Shown in pieces: positions 53,547 through 63,099 of a DNA stretch of 64,000 nt (position 1 is the stretch's first letter; every line of letters begins with the position of its first letter). The position numbers were made by a program, and so were the translations under genes. The notes beneath the pieces are model-generated. The model searched no databases. It saw only the letters and a list, made by a program, of their open reading frames with translations, and was not told the origin of the DNA. This DNA is from KBS-96 sp963722585 (lineage in GTDB: Bacteria; Acidobacteriota; Terriglobia; Bryobacterales; Bryobacteraceae), in the NCBI GenBank assembly GCA_963722585.1, contig CAVRNU010000012.1, forward strand, positions 124,001 through 188,000, in the 5' to 3' direction.

Positions 53547-56228
53547 GAAAGAGGTGATGAAAAACAGGCCGTCGCTAAAACGTTGATCGAATTGCGCCTG
53601 CATCGACTCGTAGGAAGAGCGGCCAATGCTTTGAATCATTGAGAATGTGCTGACGGCCGTCGGGCTCGTCATGTTCTGATAGGGCTGCCGAGGTTGAATG
53701 GCTCCGGCCGCCGGATAGAGCGCGAGGTTAAAAGGAACCTGGACAGGAACGCGGCTGCTGGCGGAGCCCACGTACGCAAGTGAAAACGTGGATGCCTTGC
53801 CGATTTGCTGCTGAATTTCAAAGTTCCATTGTGAGGAATAGGAATTCTTGAAGTCTATGGCGAGAAAACCCGCGCCGCTACTGGGAAATGGAGTTGCAGG
53901 TATGCTGGTCGATAGACCCACAAACGGATTTTGCGCCGTGACGCCTGGAGTTACTCCAGCCAGGTTCAAGCTCGATACGCTTTGCGACGCTCCCGAAGGC
54001 CACGCGCCGCGCGCATTTTGCGCGGACTGGAGTCCTCCCGACCAATTGTCATAAAAGATGCCGAAGCCGGTTCGCAATACCGTTTTTGGAGTCAATTGAT
54101 ATGCCAGACCAAGCCGCGGAGAGAAATTCAAATAATCCGCGGCGGTGATTGAATTTCGATTCAGGTAAGTAACGCCCGCCGGAAGCGTGGAGGGCGCATC
54201 CACATCACCCTTCACCAGAAGCCATTGCGCGGTTGCCAGGTCGTAGGCCGCGAAGCGATTGTTCTTTTCCGTAACCGGCGAAGTGTAATCCCAGCGCAGC
54301 CCGTAATTGATAGTCAACTTCGGGGTGATGCGCCACTGATCCTGCGCAAATACGCCAAATACATTTGTGTGGAGCGAAACGCCGGAATTACCTAATTGCC
54401 GGCTGGCGCTATTAGGCAGTCCCAGCAACATGCTTGCAAAACTGTCGCCGCCCGACTGCGTCGCGGGATTCCAGGTCGCCTGCTGGTTGTAGCTTTCGTT
54501 ATCCTGCGCCCAATTGGTGTACATCCAGGTCTGATAGTAAGAGGCGCCAAATTTCAGGTTATGGTTGCCCGCTACCTTCGAAACGGTTCCCGAATACTGC
54601 GACAGATATTGAGGCCCAATCGGTCCCCAGCCTGTGGGTACCGAGAAATAGCCCTGACTGAGCCCAATACCCGGCGCCGCAGGAGCCTTGATGTCTCCCG
54701 GAAAGAGCGTGAAACCTTGACCGAGCCCCGAGGCATCGAAAGCCGCCGTCGGATTCGGCTGCACATTCTGTTGGGCGTGATCGAGCGAATTGTATCCCAG
54801 AGTCAACTGTGTCACCAGGGTCGGACTCACACTGTGAACCCAGTTGATGCCGGCGTTTTTTCCGTCGAACCCGTTCACAAAAGGCGTGCCGGGTAGTGAG
54901 CTTGGCGAGGAACTAGTGGCATTGCTCATCATGAAGTGGCCGAAGAACGTGTCGCGCGAAGTCGCTGTGTAGTCGACTCGAATCCCGCCCTGGTCCTGAT
55001 TGACGGTGCTGGACTCGGTGTTCAGAAAATTGTATGGCGACCCGGCTACGAAGTAATTCGGCAAGGGAACGAACGCCTTTGTGTAGGCGACCATGCCAGG
55101 GTTGATAAGCTGCGCGGGAATCTGATTTCCGGCGAACGGTTGAGACGTCTTCGTTGCCGAATTGTATGTATACGGGTTGTAAATGGTATTGCTAATGGCG
55201 CTGAAATCTCCGTTCAATTGCGCCTGCGTAGGCACTAGCGTAAAGTTATTCGCCGCCTGTGTATAACGGTAGCCGTCGTAAAAGCCGTAGAAGAACATCT
55301 TGTCGCGAATAACCGGGCCGCCGAATGTCCCGCCAAACTGATTTTGCCGGTAAATTCCCGTAGTCGGCGCGAAGAAGTTGCGCGCGTCCAGATCGTCGTT
55401 TCTCAGAAACTCGTACAGTATTCCGTGAAAGCCGTTGCCACCGGATTTGAGCGCGACATTAATCGTTCCACCGGTCACTTGTCCGAATTCCGCCAGATCG
55501 GTATGCGTCTGCTCCTTGAATTCCTGGAGCGCGTCGATAGACGGGCTGATGGAAAACGTACTGAAGAACGGATCGGTCGCGTAAACCCCATCCATGAAGA
55601 AAAGGTTGCTTCGGTTTGTTCCGCCATTAATGGAAGGCGTGGTCGCTCCGGAGCCGATCGAGGGCGTTGCGCTTTGGGAAACGCTGATGGGAACAGTGCC
55701 AGGAGCCAGTTGCAAGAGCTGGGCGAATTGACGGCCATTGAGCGGCAGATCGGCAGTTGGCCTTTGCCCAATGACGGTGCCCAAGCCCGCTGTGGTTGTC
55801 TCGACCAGCGGCACTTCGCCCGTTACAGTCACTTGCTGCGATGTCGACCCAAGCTGCAGCGTTACATTGACGGCCGCTACCTGATTAATTACCAGCTCGA
55901 CTCCCGAGTTCTTAACCGTTTGAAACCCGTCTTTCGAGATCGTGACGTCGTACTGGCCGGGCTGAAGCAAAGGGACGGAAAAAGCGCCGTCGGAGTTCGT
56001 CTGCACTTCGCGACGCACTCCACTGGCCACGTTTACGACCACCACTTTGGCGCCGGCCAAATTCGCCCCTGTTTGGTCCTTTACGGTGCCGGCGATCGTC
56101 GCAGTATTGATTTGCGCCTGACTTGGGAGCGATAGGAATGCGGCGAAAAAAGCCGTCAAGACAACGGAGATTCTGTGGAAGGGAAAAAAACGCGTATTAG
56201 TATTTTCAACTTGGAAACCCATAATCAT
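53502..56228 (-). pseudogene. Oar-like TonB-dependent receptor, N-terminal part (cut by IS)
   Basis: About 895 host residues plus 13 encoded by the IS. Signal peptide about 1-39 (ending PSQAQ); a carboxypeptidase-regulatory-like domain (AGTVKDQTGANLAGAKVVVV, DGAFSVPLLQPGQYDV) at 42-125; a plug domain (RPTADLPLNGRQFAQLLQLA, FFMDGVYATDP) at about 140-260; then barrel strands (GGTFGGPVIRDKMFFYGFYD). The frame leaves host DNA at 53551. Large receptors of this type take up polymers or carry surface substrates. First gene of the operon. Confidence 0.92.
53547..53551. repeat. Target-site duplication, right copy
   Basis: GAAAG, the partner of 52112-52116. Confidence 0.9.
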
Positions 56229-56333
56229 CCAACCTCATAGCGAGCAAACGACCCGGGCGAACTGCGCCCAATGCGAAACAACTATCTGGCTGAAGATATA
56301 TCACGGGACTTTGGGCAAGTCAACGTTTTCTTT

Positions 56334-56349
56334 ACGTTAAAGTTAACGT
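56334..56349. promoter_or_regulatory. 16-bp palindrome upstream of the receptor operon
   Basis: ACGTTAA-AG-TTAACGT is a perfect dyad 106 bases before the receptor ATG (56228). The surrounding AACGTTA cores recall LacI/CcpA-type operators. It also lies near the 56370-56384 hairpin. Operator role is inference. Confidence 0.4.
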
Positions 56350-56369
56350 TATAAACTCTTGTGTTAAAA

Positions 56370-56384
56370 TGTCGATTTTCGACA
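56370..56384 (-). terminator. Candidate terminator of the ADOP-type gene
   Basis: On the minus strand TGTCGA-AAA-TCGACA is followed by TTTTAA, a short stem with a T-run. It lies 21 bases after the ADOP-gene stop at 56405. Weak stem, moderate support. Confidence 0.4.
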
Positions 56385-56404
56385 CAAATAGGGTGGCGAA
56401 GCTT

Positions 56405-58501
56405 CTATTCGTCGCGCAGGGTCTTAGCGGGGTCGATTCTTGCAACTCTCAGGGCAGGCACTGTTGTTGCGAGAAGCGCCACAGCGGTAAGCGTCAGCAC
56501 TACGACCAGAATGGTCGGCACATCGTACACGCCTACGCCATAGAGAACGCTGCGCATGGCGCGAAGCGCGCCTGCACAGAGAATCAACCCCAGAACCAAT
56601 CCCAGAGCTGAAGCGACCACTCCAGACCTGCCGATATGGATCATCGCCCTTCCAATCGTCGAACCCAGGGCAATGCGGATGCCGATCTCGCGCGTCCTCT
56701 GCAATACCATGTTCGCAACCAGCGCAAAGATACCAACCGCGCTTAGCAAAAGCGCGAGCGACGCCATTGCAGCCAGCAGCGCCACTTCGATCCTTTGTGT
56801 GGCGAGCGTCGTCGTCATAAGGTCCTTCATAGAGTAAAAGCCGGAAAAGGGCATGTTGGGATCGGCGCTTGCCAGAGCACGCTCCATCCGTGCAGTCAAA
56901 CCTTCAACCGGGCCGGCAGTGCGAACAATCCAGCTTGGCTGGACCCACACATGCACGATGGAGAGAAACCCGGCATCGACGAATTGTGCAGCGGGGAGAT
57001 AGATTGCCTCCTCGTCCGTTAAGGGGGCAGACCCTGCGTTCAATCCGGACGCGGAGGACAGCACTGTATCCGCTACGACTCCTACGATCAACAGGTTCTT
57101 GTCGAGATACCGCCCCACAGGATTCACCCCATGGAAGAACTTGCGCGCGAATGTCTGATTGACGATAACAACGCGCTGCGCATCCGGACTATCCGAATCG
57201 GTGAACACCCGGCCACTAAGCAACGGAATCTGCAAGGTATCGAAATAGCTGGGGGTGACATAGACCTCGTTTGTCGTAATCTCCCGTCTCGCCTCCTTGC
57301 CGTCACTGAGGGTGACTGAATTGAGCAGGGCACGCTCATACGGCAAGGTCAATCCGACCGCAGCATTGCGCACACCGGGAATTTCCCGCATGGTGGCGAG
57401 ACTCTCGTCAAGCAGTTTCCGGAAGGCCGCCGGGTCGTGGTATCGGACATCATCCAGAGACGCCTTAGCGGTGATCACTCCAGTTGGGTTGAAACCTGGA
57501 GGCATAGTTTCAAGGTGAATGAGCGTGCGGATGAGCAGCCCGGAGGCGGCCAGCAGCACAACCGTCAGGGCAACCTCGCCGGCAATCAACGCTTGCCGTA
57601 GGCGAACGCTGCCGGAGCCTATTACTGCACGACTGGTCATAGAAGACCGCAAGTCGATTTTCCTCGTGGTAAGCGCAGGCAACATGCCGAACAATACGCT
57701 GGTCAGCAGAGAGACGGTGAGTGTGAAGCCCAGGACGCGGCCGTCCAGAGATACGTTCGCGACAGGCAGAAAATGTTCAGGCAAAAGCAGCAACAACCCG
57801 CGCAGTGCAAGGAAACCGGCTCCCATGCCTGCGGTCCCCCCCGCGAGAGCGAGCACCAGGTTTTCGATCCAAAGCTGTCTCTGAATCTGCCACCGCGACG
57901 CGCCGAGCGCCAACCGGGTGGCTATTTCACCTGCGCGGCGCGACATGCGCACGAGCGTCAGGCCGGCGAGGTTCGCGCAAGCAATGAGCAGAATAAATCC
58001 CGCCGCCAGCATCAAGGCCAGCACCTGGGGCCGGAGCGTATTCGTTTCGCCTTTCTGCAAGGGCACGGAATAATACGTCACATGCGCGCCAGGATTGGTC
58101 TTCGCGAAATGTTGGGCACGGAGGCTCCGTATCAATGCACGGTTGATCTCGGCATTCGCCTGCTGCCAGGTCGCGCCGTCACGCAGCCGCATGATCGCTA
58201 AAAAGTTGGCTGCCTGCCCCTCGCCGTCGCGGCTCGGCTGCAGCGCTATGTACAGATCGGCATTTAAGGGAGTGGTTGCCCCCTCGGGCAGCACGCCGAC
58301 GACCGTGTACGGCTCGCCTTTCAGCAAAACGGCTTGTCCCAGGATATTCGGGTTCCCGCCAAAAGCCGTGCGCCACAAAGCGTAGCTCACGACGGCTGCT
58401 TTGGGGCCGTGCGGACGATCCTCATCCTTCGGAGAAATTACGTCCGATGATGGGATGGAGAGCCAGCACGTCGAAATAGTGCGCCGAGACCCGTCCAGCA
58501 T
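56405..58501 (-). pseudogene. ADOP-type FtsX/MacB permease, main part (after a frameshift)
   Basis: Reading resumes in sense at about 58428 (DEDRPHGPKAAVVSYALWR), the MacB periplasmic core. FtsX modules follow: first three helices near LALMLAAGFILLIACANLAG, second periplasmic core, and a last helix set (LALLLSAVGIFALVANMVLQ, REIGIRIALGSTIGRAMIHI). The ending TVPALRVARIDPAKTLRDE is typical of orphan acidobacterial permeases. No ATPase gene is adjacent, as usual for this group. Substrate unknown. Confidence 0.85.
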
Positions 58502-58850
58502 GAAGATATTGCACGTGGGACCCGGCCTGAAGGTTCACGCCGGAGACCCTCATACCGGAAGCAGCGGAGAGCAGGGAGGGCACGTTGTCGCGAAGCAGCT
58601 CCCATTGCTCACCGTCAATTGTTCTTCGCACGTCAGAGGATGCAGACCCTATGGTCCGGGCATAAATTGTCCCTAGCCGCTCCGGATGAACGTAGGGCAG
58701 GTTTTTCAGCAGAAGCGCGTTCACAATCGAAAAAATTGCTGTGTTCGCCCCAATAGAAAGCGCCAGGGTTAGGACCACAGTGAAGGTGGCGCCGGGGTTG
58801 CGCCGTAACTGACGGACGGAAAGCTTCAGATATTGAACCAGATTTTCCAT
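58422..58850 (-). pseudogene. ADOP-type permease, N-terminal part (before a frameshift)
   Basis: Starts at ATG 58850 with AGGAGGAG seven bases upstream. Holds the first helix and module: VRQLRRNPGATFTVVLTLAL, SIGANTAIFSIVNALLLKNL, then HYFDVLALHPIIGRNFSE, where the family continues DEDRP. The stop falls right after. Together with 56405-58501 it makes a permease of about 815 residues, near the usual length. A one-base indel at 58424-58432 is the only break. Confidence 0.85.
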
Positions 58851-58882
58851 CGACCAGCTCCTCCTGCTCACGCAGTGACGAT

Positions 58883-58899
58883 TCTTACGAGATACGTAA
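58883..58899. promoter_or_regulatory. Dyad upstream of the ADOP-type gene
   Basis: CTTACG-AGATA-CGTAAG is a perfect dyad 33-49 bases upstream of the ATG at 58850. PadR-family repressors often control such permeases and bind TACGTA-like dyads; no PadR gene is in the window, so the regulator is a guess. Confidence 0.35.
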
Positions 58900-59068
58900 G
58901 GAGCTTCATCGAAGTTCCAACAAGCGGCCGCCCAGTAGAATAGGATCTAAAGCCGGGGCGCAGCCGGATTTGTGAGGGATCGCCCCAGAGTCCGCTCGGC
59001 CGCTGGTTATCTCGGGACGAAACGGTTTTGAGCGCTCCGAGTCACCTAAACGGGGGGCGCACCAGAGT

Positions 59069-60697
59069 ATGTCCTCGCCAGCTTTCTTAGAAGCTCGAAC
59101 CAGACAGACTCATCCGTCGCCGGGGCGTTCTTTCCGGCGGCTGTGGATCATTTTCGCCTGTGTTGCCGCCGGCATTTCAGCCTTTTACGCCATTATTTTC
59201 AGTATCTACTGGCCGTTCACGAAACAGGACGTGATCGATACATTGCAGGAACGATCGCTGCGCACGGTAACTGTTGGCAGGTTTCGCAGGACGTATTTCC
59301 CACCTGGCTGCATAGCCGAACAGATCCGGTTTTTGCGTTTCAGGCACAAAGATCAACCGCCATTGATTACGATTCGGAAGCTGACCATCTCGAACACGTA
59401 CCCGATGCTATTTGCATTCCAGCATAGAATCGGAACCGTTCGAGTGGACGGCCTACATCTCATAGTGCCAGCTAGAGAACCCGCTGGAGAGCCGAGTCCC
59501 GTCATGCCTCTGACGTACAGCAATTCGAACGGCTCGATGCCAATCGACAATCTCTACGCCGATGGGGCTCTTCTCGAGGTCTACCGTAAATCCAATCCGA
59601 AACCGCTACGCATCAGGGTCAATAAACTTGCGATACACAACATAGGTCCGCGCACTGCTCTCACCTACAACGTGCGGCTCTATAACTCGGAACCGCCGGG
59701 CACAATCGTCTCCGAAGGAGCGTTCGGCCCTTGGAATCCACAGAACACGGGCGGTGTTCCCGTCCACGGTACTTTCCGCTACGATGACGCGAATCTGGCG
59801 TTCTTTAAAGAATTGAGTGGCACCTTGTTTGCTCACGGTAAATTCGATGGCAATCTAGCGCGCATCAACGTCAACGGCGCAGCGAACGTTAGAGACTTTA
59901 CGGTACGCGACACCAGCCACAAGCGCCAGCTTGCCGTGAATTACCAGGTGGGCGTAAATGCGACAAACGGTGACATTGATCTAACAAACATCGGTGCGGC
60001 GTTCGATCGAACAAACTTGTCCGTCACGGGATCGATTACGGGCGCGGGGGGAAATCCCGATAAGGATTTGTTGCTCGACGTATCAACCCGTCGAGCACGC
60101 ATAGAAGATCTTATGAGTCTGTTCATTTCCGACGGCCAGCCGCCCATGACGGGCGACCTTGCGGCCCACCTGCAGGCACACATACCAGCCAACCGCGATT
60201 CCTTTTTGCGTGCAATGACTGTCACCGGCGGTTTCGGGCTTGTACGCGGCAGGTTCGTCGACAGGCAAACCGAGCAGGGTCTGACCCGGCTCAGTGAGAG
60301 CGCGGAGAAAAAAAAGCCCTACAAAGGCGAAAATCCCATGACGGTGCTTTCCGATTTGAAGGGCCGATTCACAGCTAGCGACGGTATTGCGCATCTTTCG
60401 CGCGTAGAGTTCGAGGTACCGGGAGCACACGCATCGCTCGACGGTGAGTACAGCCTGCTGGATTATCAGACCAAGATGCGCGGTCTGCTGGTTACGAAAG
60501 GCAACGTCTCAGCCGCGGAAACGGGCGTCAAATCTTTTCTCCTCAAGGTTCTGAACCCGTTGTTCAAGCGTTGGCACCAGCAGAAAGTGGTCCCGTTTAA
60601 GGTCTCTGGGCGTTACGGGCATACTAACATTTCGCTCGATCTCGACCGCAAACGCCAGCTCGAGCAGTCTGGCATTGCGACAGGGAAGTCCAAATAA
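59069..60697 (+). CDS. AsmA-like membrane-anchored protein
   Basis: A 542-residue protein with a basic N-terminus and one membrane helix at about 23-48 (LWIIFACVAAGISAFYAIIF), then a long beta-rich periplasmic region. The C-terminal third has AsmA-like features (ATLS-type strands ARIEDLMSLF, GFGLVRGRFVDRQ, VSAAETGVKSFLLKVLNPLF). The AsmA family is tied to lipid transport and outer-membrane homeostasis. The assignment is moderate; no strong motif. Confidence 0.75.
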   Translation: MSSPAFLEARTRQTHPSPGRSFRRLWIIFACVAAGISAFYAIIFSIYWPFTKQDVIDTLQERSLRTVTVGRFRRTYFPPGCIAEQIRFLRFRHKDQPPLITIRKLTISNTYPMLFAFQHRIGTVRVDGLHLIVPAREPAGEPSPVMPLTYSNSNGSMPIDNLYADGALLEVYRKSNPKPLRIRVNKLAIHNIGPRTALTYNVRLYNSEPPGTIVSEGAFGPWNPQNTGGVPVHGTFRYDDANLAFFKELSGTLFAHGKFDGNLARINVNGAANVRDFTVRDTSHKRQLAVNYQVGVNATNGDIDLTNIGAAFDRTNLSVTGSITGAGGNPDKDLLLDVSTRRARIEDLMSLFISDGQPPMTGDLAAHLQAHIPANRDSFLRAMTVTGGFGLVRGRFVDRQTEQGLTRLSESAEKKKPYKGENPMTVLSDLKGRFTASDGIAHLSRVEFEVPGAHASLDGEYSLLDYQTKMRGLLVTKGNVSAAETGVKSFLLKVLNPLFKRWHQQKVVPFKVSGRYGHTNISLDLDRKRQLEQSGIATGKSK

Positions 60698-60772
60698 TTT
60701 CGGCAAGACCGCATCGAATCAAGCTGCCAGTAGGTGTGCGGTATATCAATAGTCAACGAGGCCAAGAGCGAA

Positions 60773-61180
60773 ATGCAACGCAGAACGTATCTCAAGACAA
60801 TGTTGGCTGGCGCCGGCTCGCTTGCCGCGGCTGGTTCATCTTCCCTCCAGGCTGAAGCGTCCCCGCACCCTATCGAGCTACACGTGAATCTTTCCGTCGA
60901 TCCGGCAAAAGAGGCGGAGATGCTCCACATCTTCAAAACTCAATTCCGTCCAGCCGCCAGAAAACATCCTGGATACATCGATGCAAAGATGCTGAAGCTG
61001 CGTTCGGTCTTACAAGGCAAGGCTCCGCAGGGAATGAATTACAGATTCGTGCTGACATACGAGAGCGAAGAGCAGCGGAAGGCGTGGGTAGCGTCGGCAA
61101 TTCACAAAAAACTATGGCCGACGATTGAGAACACGCTGACGACTAAGGACTATACCGTTTTACTGTTCGACATCGCGTAA
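60773..61180 (+). CDS. Exported ABM-domain (monooxygenase-fold) protein
   Basis: A 135-residue protein from ATG 60773. An RR-containing leader (MQRRTYLKTMLAGAGSLAAA) suggests Tat export. The rest is a dimeric alpha-beta barrel (ABM) domain: IELHVNLSVDPAKEAEMLHI, HPGYIDAKMLKLRS, YRFVLTYESEEQRKAWVAS. ABM proteins include small oxygenases and stress-response or haem-related proteins; exported copies are common in Acidobacteria. Reaction unknown. Confidence 0.8.
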   Translation: MQRRTYLKTMLAGAGSLAAAGSSSLQAEASPHPIELHVNLSVDPAKEAEMLHIFKTQFRPAARKHPGYIDAKMLKLRSVLQGKAPQGMNYRFVLTYESEEQRKAWVASAIHKKLWPTIENTLTTKDYTVLLFDIA

Positions 61181-61221
61181 GGTGTCGCATTGGTGCTTGT
61201 AAATGTTGAGGACGTGCGCGA

Positions 61222-62094
61222 TCATTTCACTTCTTCGGTATCAAGAACGTCTTTTTGCGTCGCGATACCGATGACCATGAGCTCGAGGTCTCGCGAGCCA
61301 GTATTCCGAATGGAGTGGATCTCATTGATGCGCACCGGAACGGCATCGCCGGTGTGAATGGAAGCCGTTTCGAGGTTCACTTGCACTTCGCCGTCGCCGC
61401 CCATGACGTAATAAATTTCCTCGACGCCTCGGTGCCTGTGACGGCCTTCCGAAGTTCCTGGAGGCAAGACAACGTGATCCACATACGCCCAGTTCGTCAG
61501 GAACACTTCAGGACCGAGAGAACGGCAAAACATGGCGGCGCCTTGTCCGCCGTGGTAGTCGGGCACCGGATGAAGCTGCTCCTTGTCGAGCCGCATGGTC
61601 ATGAAAACAGGGATGGGATCCTTTACTGCTCCGACGCGAGAGTCGTTCAGATTGAAGGCGTCATACCGCCCCTTGACCGCGGACACATTGATGTTTATGA
61701 ATTCAACGGGCTTGTTAGTCGGGTTGTAGATGGCATGTGAGTGACCCATCACGCAAGGAGCGCCGACCGGACCCTTCAGCAACGACGTACGTCCGTCGAT
61801 CGTAAATTCGGCTTCACCGTTCAGGATGATGAACATCTCCTCGCATCGATTGTGAAAATGATGGCCGACACCACCTCCAGGCAGAATCTGACAGCGGTGC
61901 AAGAAGTTCAGGTTCGCGTTCAATGCAGTGGGGGGGACGAGAAGCTCGCACGCCATTTCACCAGCGCCATTATGCGAGCGGCTACGGCTATATTTGCTTG
62001 GATCGGTGTGGCCTATCCGCTGGGCCAGAGGGTCTCTCGCAAGCAGCGGCAGAGTCAATCCGATAAACAGGCTTGATATCTTTAGAGCCTTCAC
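61222..62094 (-). CDS. Exported bicupin protein
   Basis: A 290-residue protein if started at GTG 62094, which gives a signal-like VKALKISSLFIGLTLPLLAR; a longer frame to 62244 has no SD. Cupin 1: GGGVGHHFHNRCEEMFIILN-GEAEF, with the H-x-H-x3-E metal set. Cupin 2: GTSEGRHRHRGVEEIYYVMG-GDGEV. Both metal sites look complete. Bicupins include dioxygenases and oxalate decarboxylases; the substrate here is unknown. Confidence 0.85.
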   Translation of the reverse strand: MKALKISSLFIGLTLPLLARDPLAQRIGHTDPSKYSRSRSHNGAGEMACELLVPPTALNANLNFLHRCQILPGGGVGHHFHNRCEEMFIILNGEAEFTIDGRTSLLKGPVGAPCVMGHSHAIYNPTNKPVEFININVSAVKGRYDAFNLNDSRVGAVKDPIPVFMTMRLDKEQLHPVPDYHGGQGAAMFCRSLGPEVFLTNWAYVDHVVLPPGTSEGRHRHRGVEEIYYVMGGDGEVQVNLETASIHTGDAVPVRINEIHSIRNTGSRDLELMVIGIATQKDVLDTEEVK

Positions 62095-62242
62095 GTGACG
62101 ACCCCGCTCTTGCTTTTGGCAGGTAGCAGACAAGGTTTCCGAAACCTCAGCCGCAACAATACCATCCAACCAGGGAGTCTCGGGCCCGCCTTCCCTGCCC
62201 GGCGCGGATAGAATTCGATGAGAAGAATATTTCATTTCAGGC

Positions 62243-63079
62243 ATGCCAACGTATCACAGGCTTTCTAAAGGGCGCGTCCGTGGAACATTACGCAACTCGA
62301 TTGTTTTCATTTTGACTGTTGTTTGTCCGTTTCCCGGGTTTTTGTACGGTCAGCAAGCGCCGACACCGTCCGATCAACAGACTCCGCCGACTGGTGAGCC
62401 GCGACAGCCGGCGCCGGGCACGCCAAAAACCGCGCAGAGCAATCCGCCCGGCCCACAAGACAAACGGATTTTCGGTGTGTTGCCCAACTACCGTACGGCC
62501 GGGAATATGGCCGTTTATCAACCCATCACGCCCGGGCAGAAATTTAAGATCGCGGCACAGGATTCGATCGGTTGGAATATCGCCCTTCTAGCCGGGGCCT
62601 TTGCCGGTCTGGCGCAAATCGAGGCATCAGAGCCGGCATTTGGACAGGGAGTGGCGGGGTACGCCCGCTACTTTGGCACGGCGTATGCCGATCAATTTAT
62701 AGGGAATTTTATGACAGAAGCGATCTTCCCCACAATGCTCCACGAGGATCCACGCTATTTTCGCATCGAGACCGGGAGCGCCAAGCACAGGATAGGCGGG
62801 GCAATCGCGCAGATCTTCTGGACACGAAAAGATACAGGAGGACACGAATTCAACTATTCGGAGATTGTGGGAAATGCAGTCGGCACGGCCATTTCTAACG
62901 CGTACTATCCAAATACCCGCGATGTCTCCGACAATCTTACGAAATGGGGAACGGCGGTCGGTACCGATCTCGTCTCAAACATTTTGAAAGAGTATTGGCC
63001 GGATTTTAAGAGGAAATTCCTGCACAAGGACCACAGTGAACCTGCCTCGTCCGATAGCCCCTCTCCTGCTAAGCCGTGA
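62243..63079 (+). CDS. Secreted hypothetical protein
   Basis: A 278-residue protein. The N-terminus carries a hydrophobic segment (SIVFILTVVCPFPGFLYG) with likely cleavage before QQAPT, followed by a Pro-rich linker (about 40-75). The mature core has several hydrophobic stretches (GWNIALLAGAFAGLAQIEAS, YADQFIGNFMTEAIFPTML) and a conserved-looking HEDPRYFRIETGSAKHRIGG. Seen in Acidobacteria, function unknown. The start is uncertain; a later start would not change the signal. Confidence 0.65.
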   Translation: MPTYHRLSKGRVRGTLRNSIVFILTVVCPFPGFLYGQQAPTPSDQQTPPTGEPRQPAPGTPKTAQSNPPGPQDKRIFGVLPNYRTAGNMAVYQPITPGQKFKIAAQDSIGWNIALLAGAFAGLAQIEASEPAFGQGVAGYARYFGTAYADQFIGNFMTEAIFPTMLHEDPRYFRIETGSAKHRIGGAIAQIFWTRKDTGGHEFNYSEIVGNAVGTAISNAYYPNTRDVSDNLTKWGTAVGTDLVSNILKEYWPDFKRKFLHKDHSEPASSDSPSPAKP

Positions 63080-63099
63080 GCCCGGACAGGCCCGCGAAA

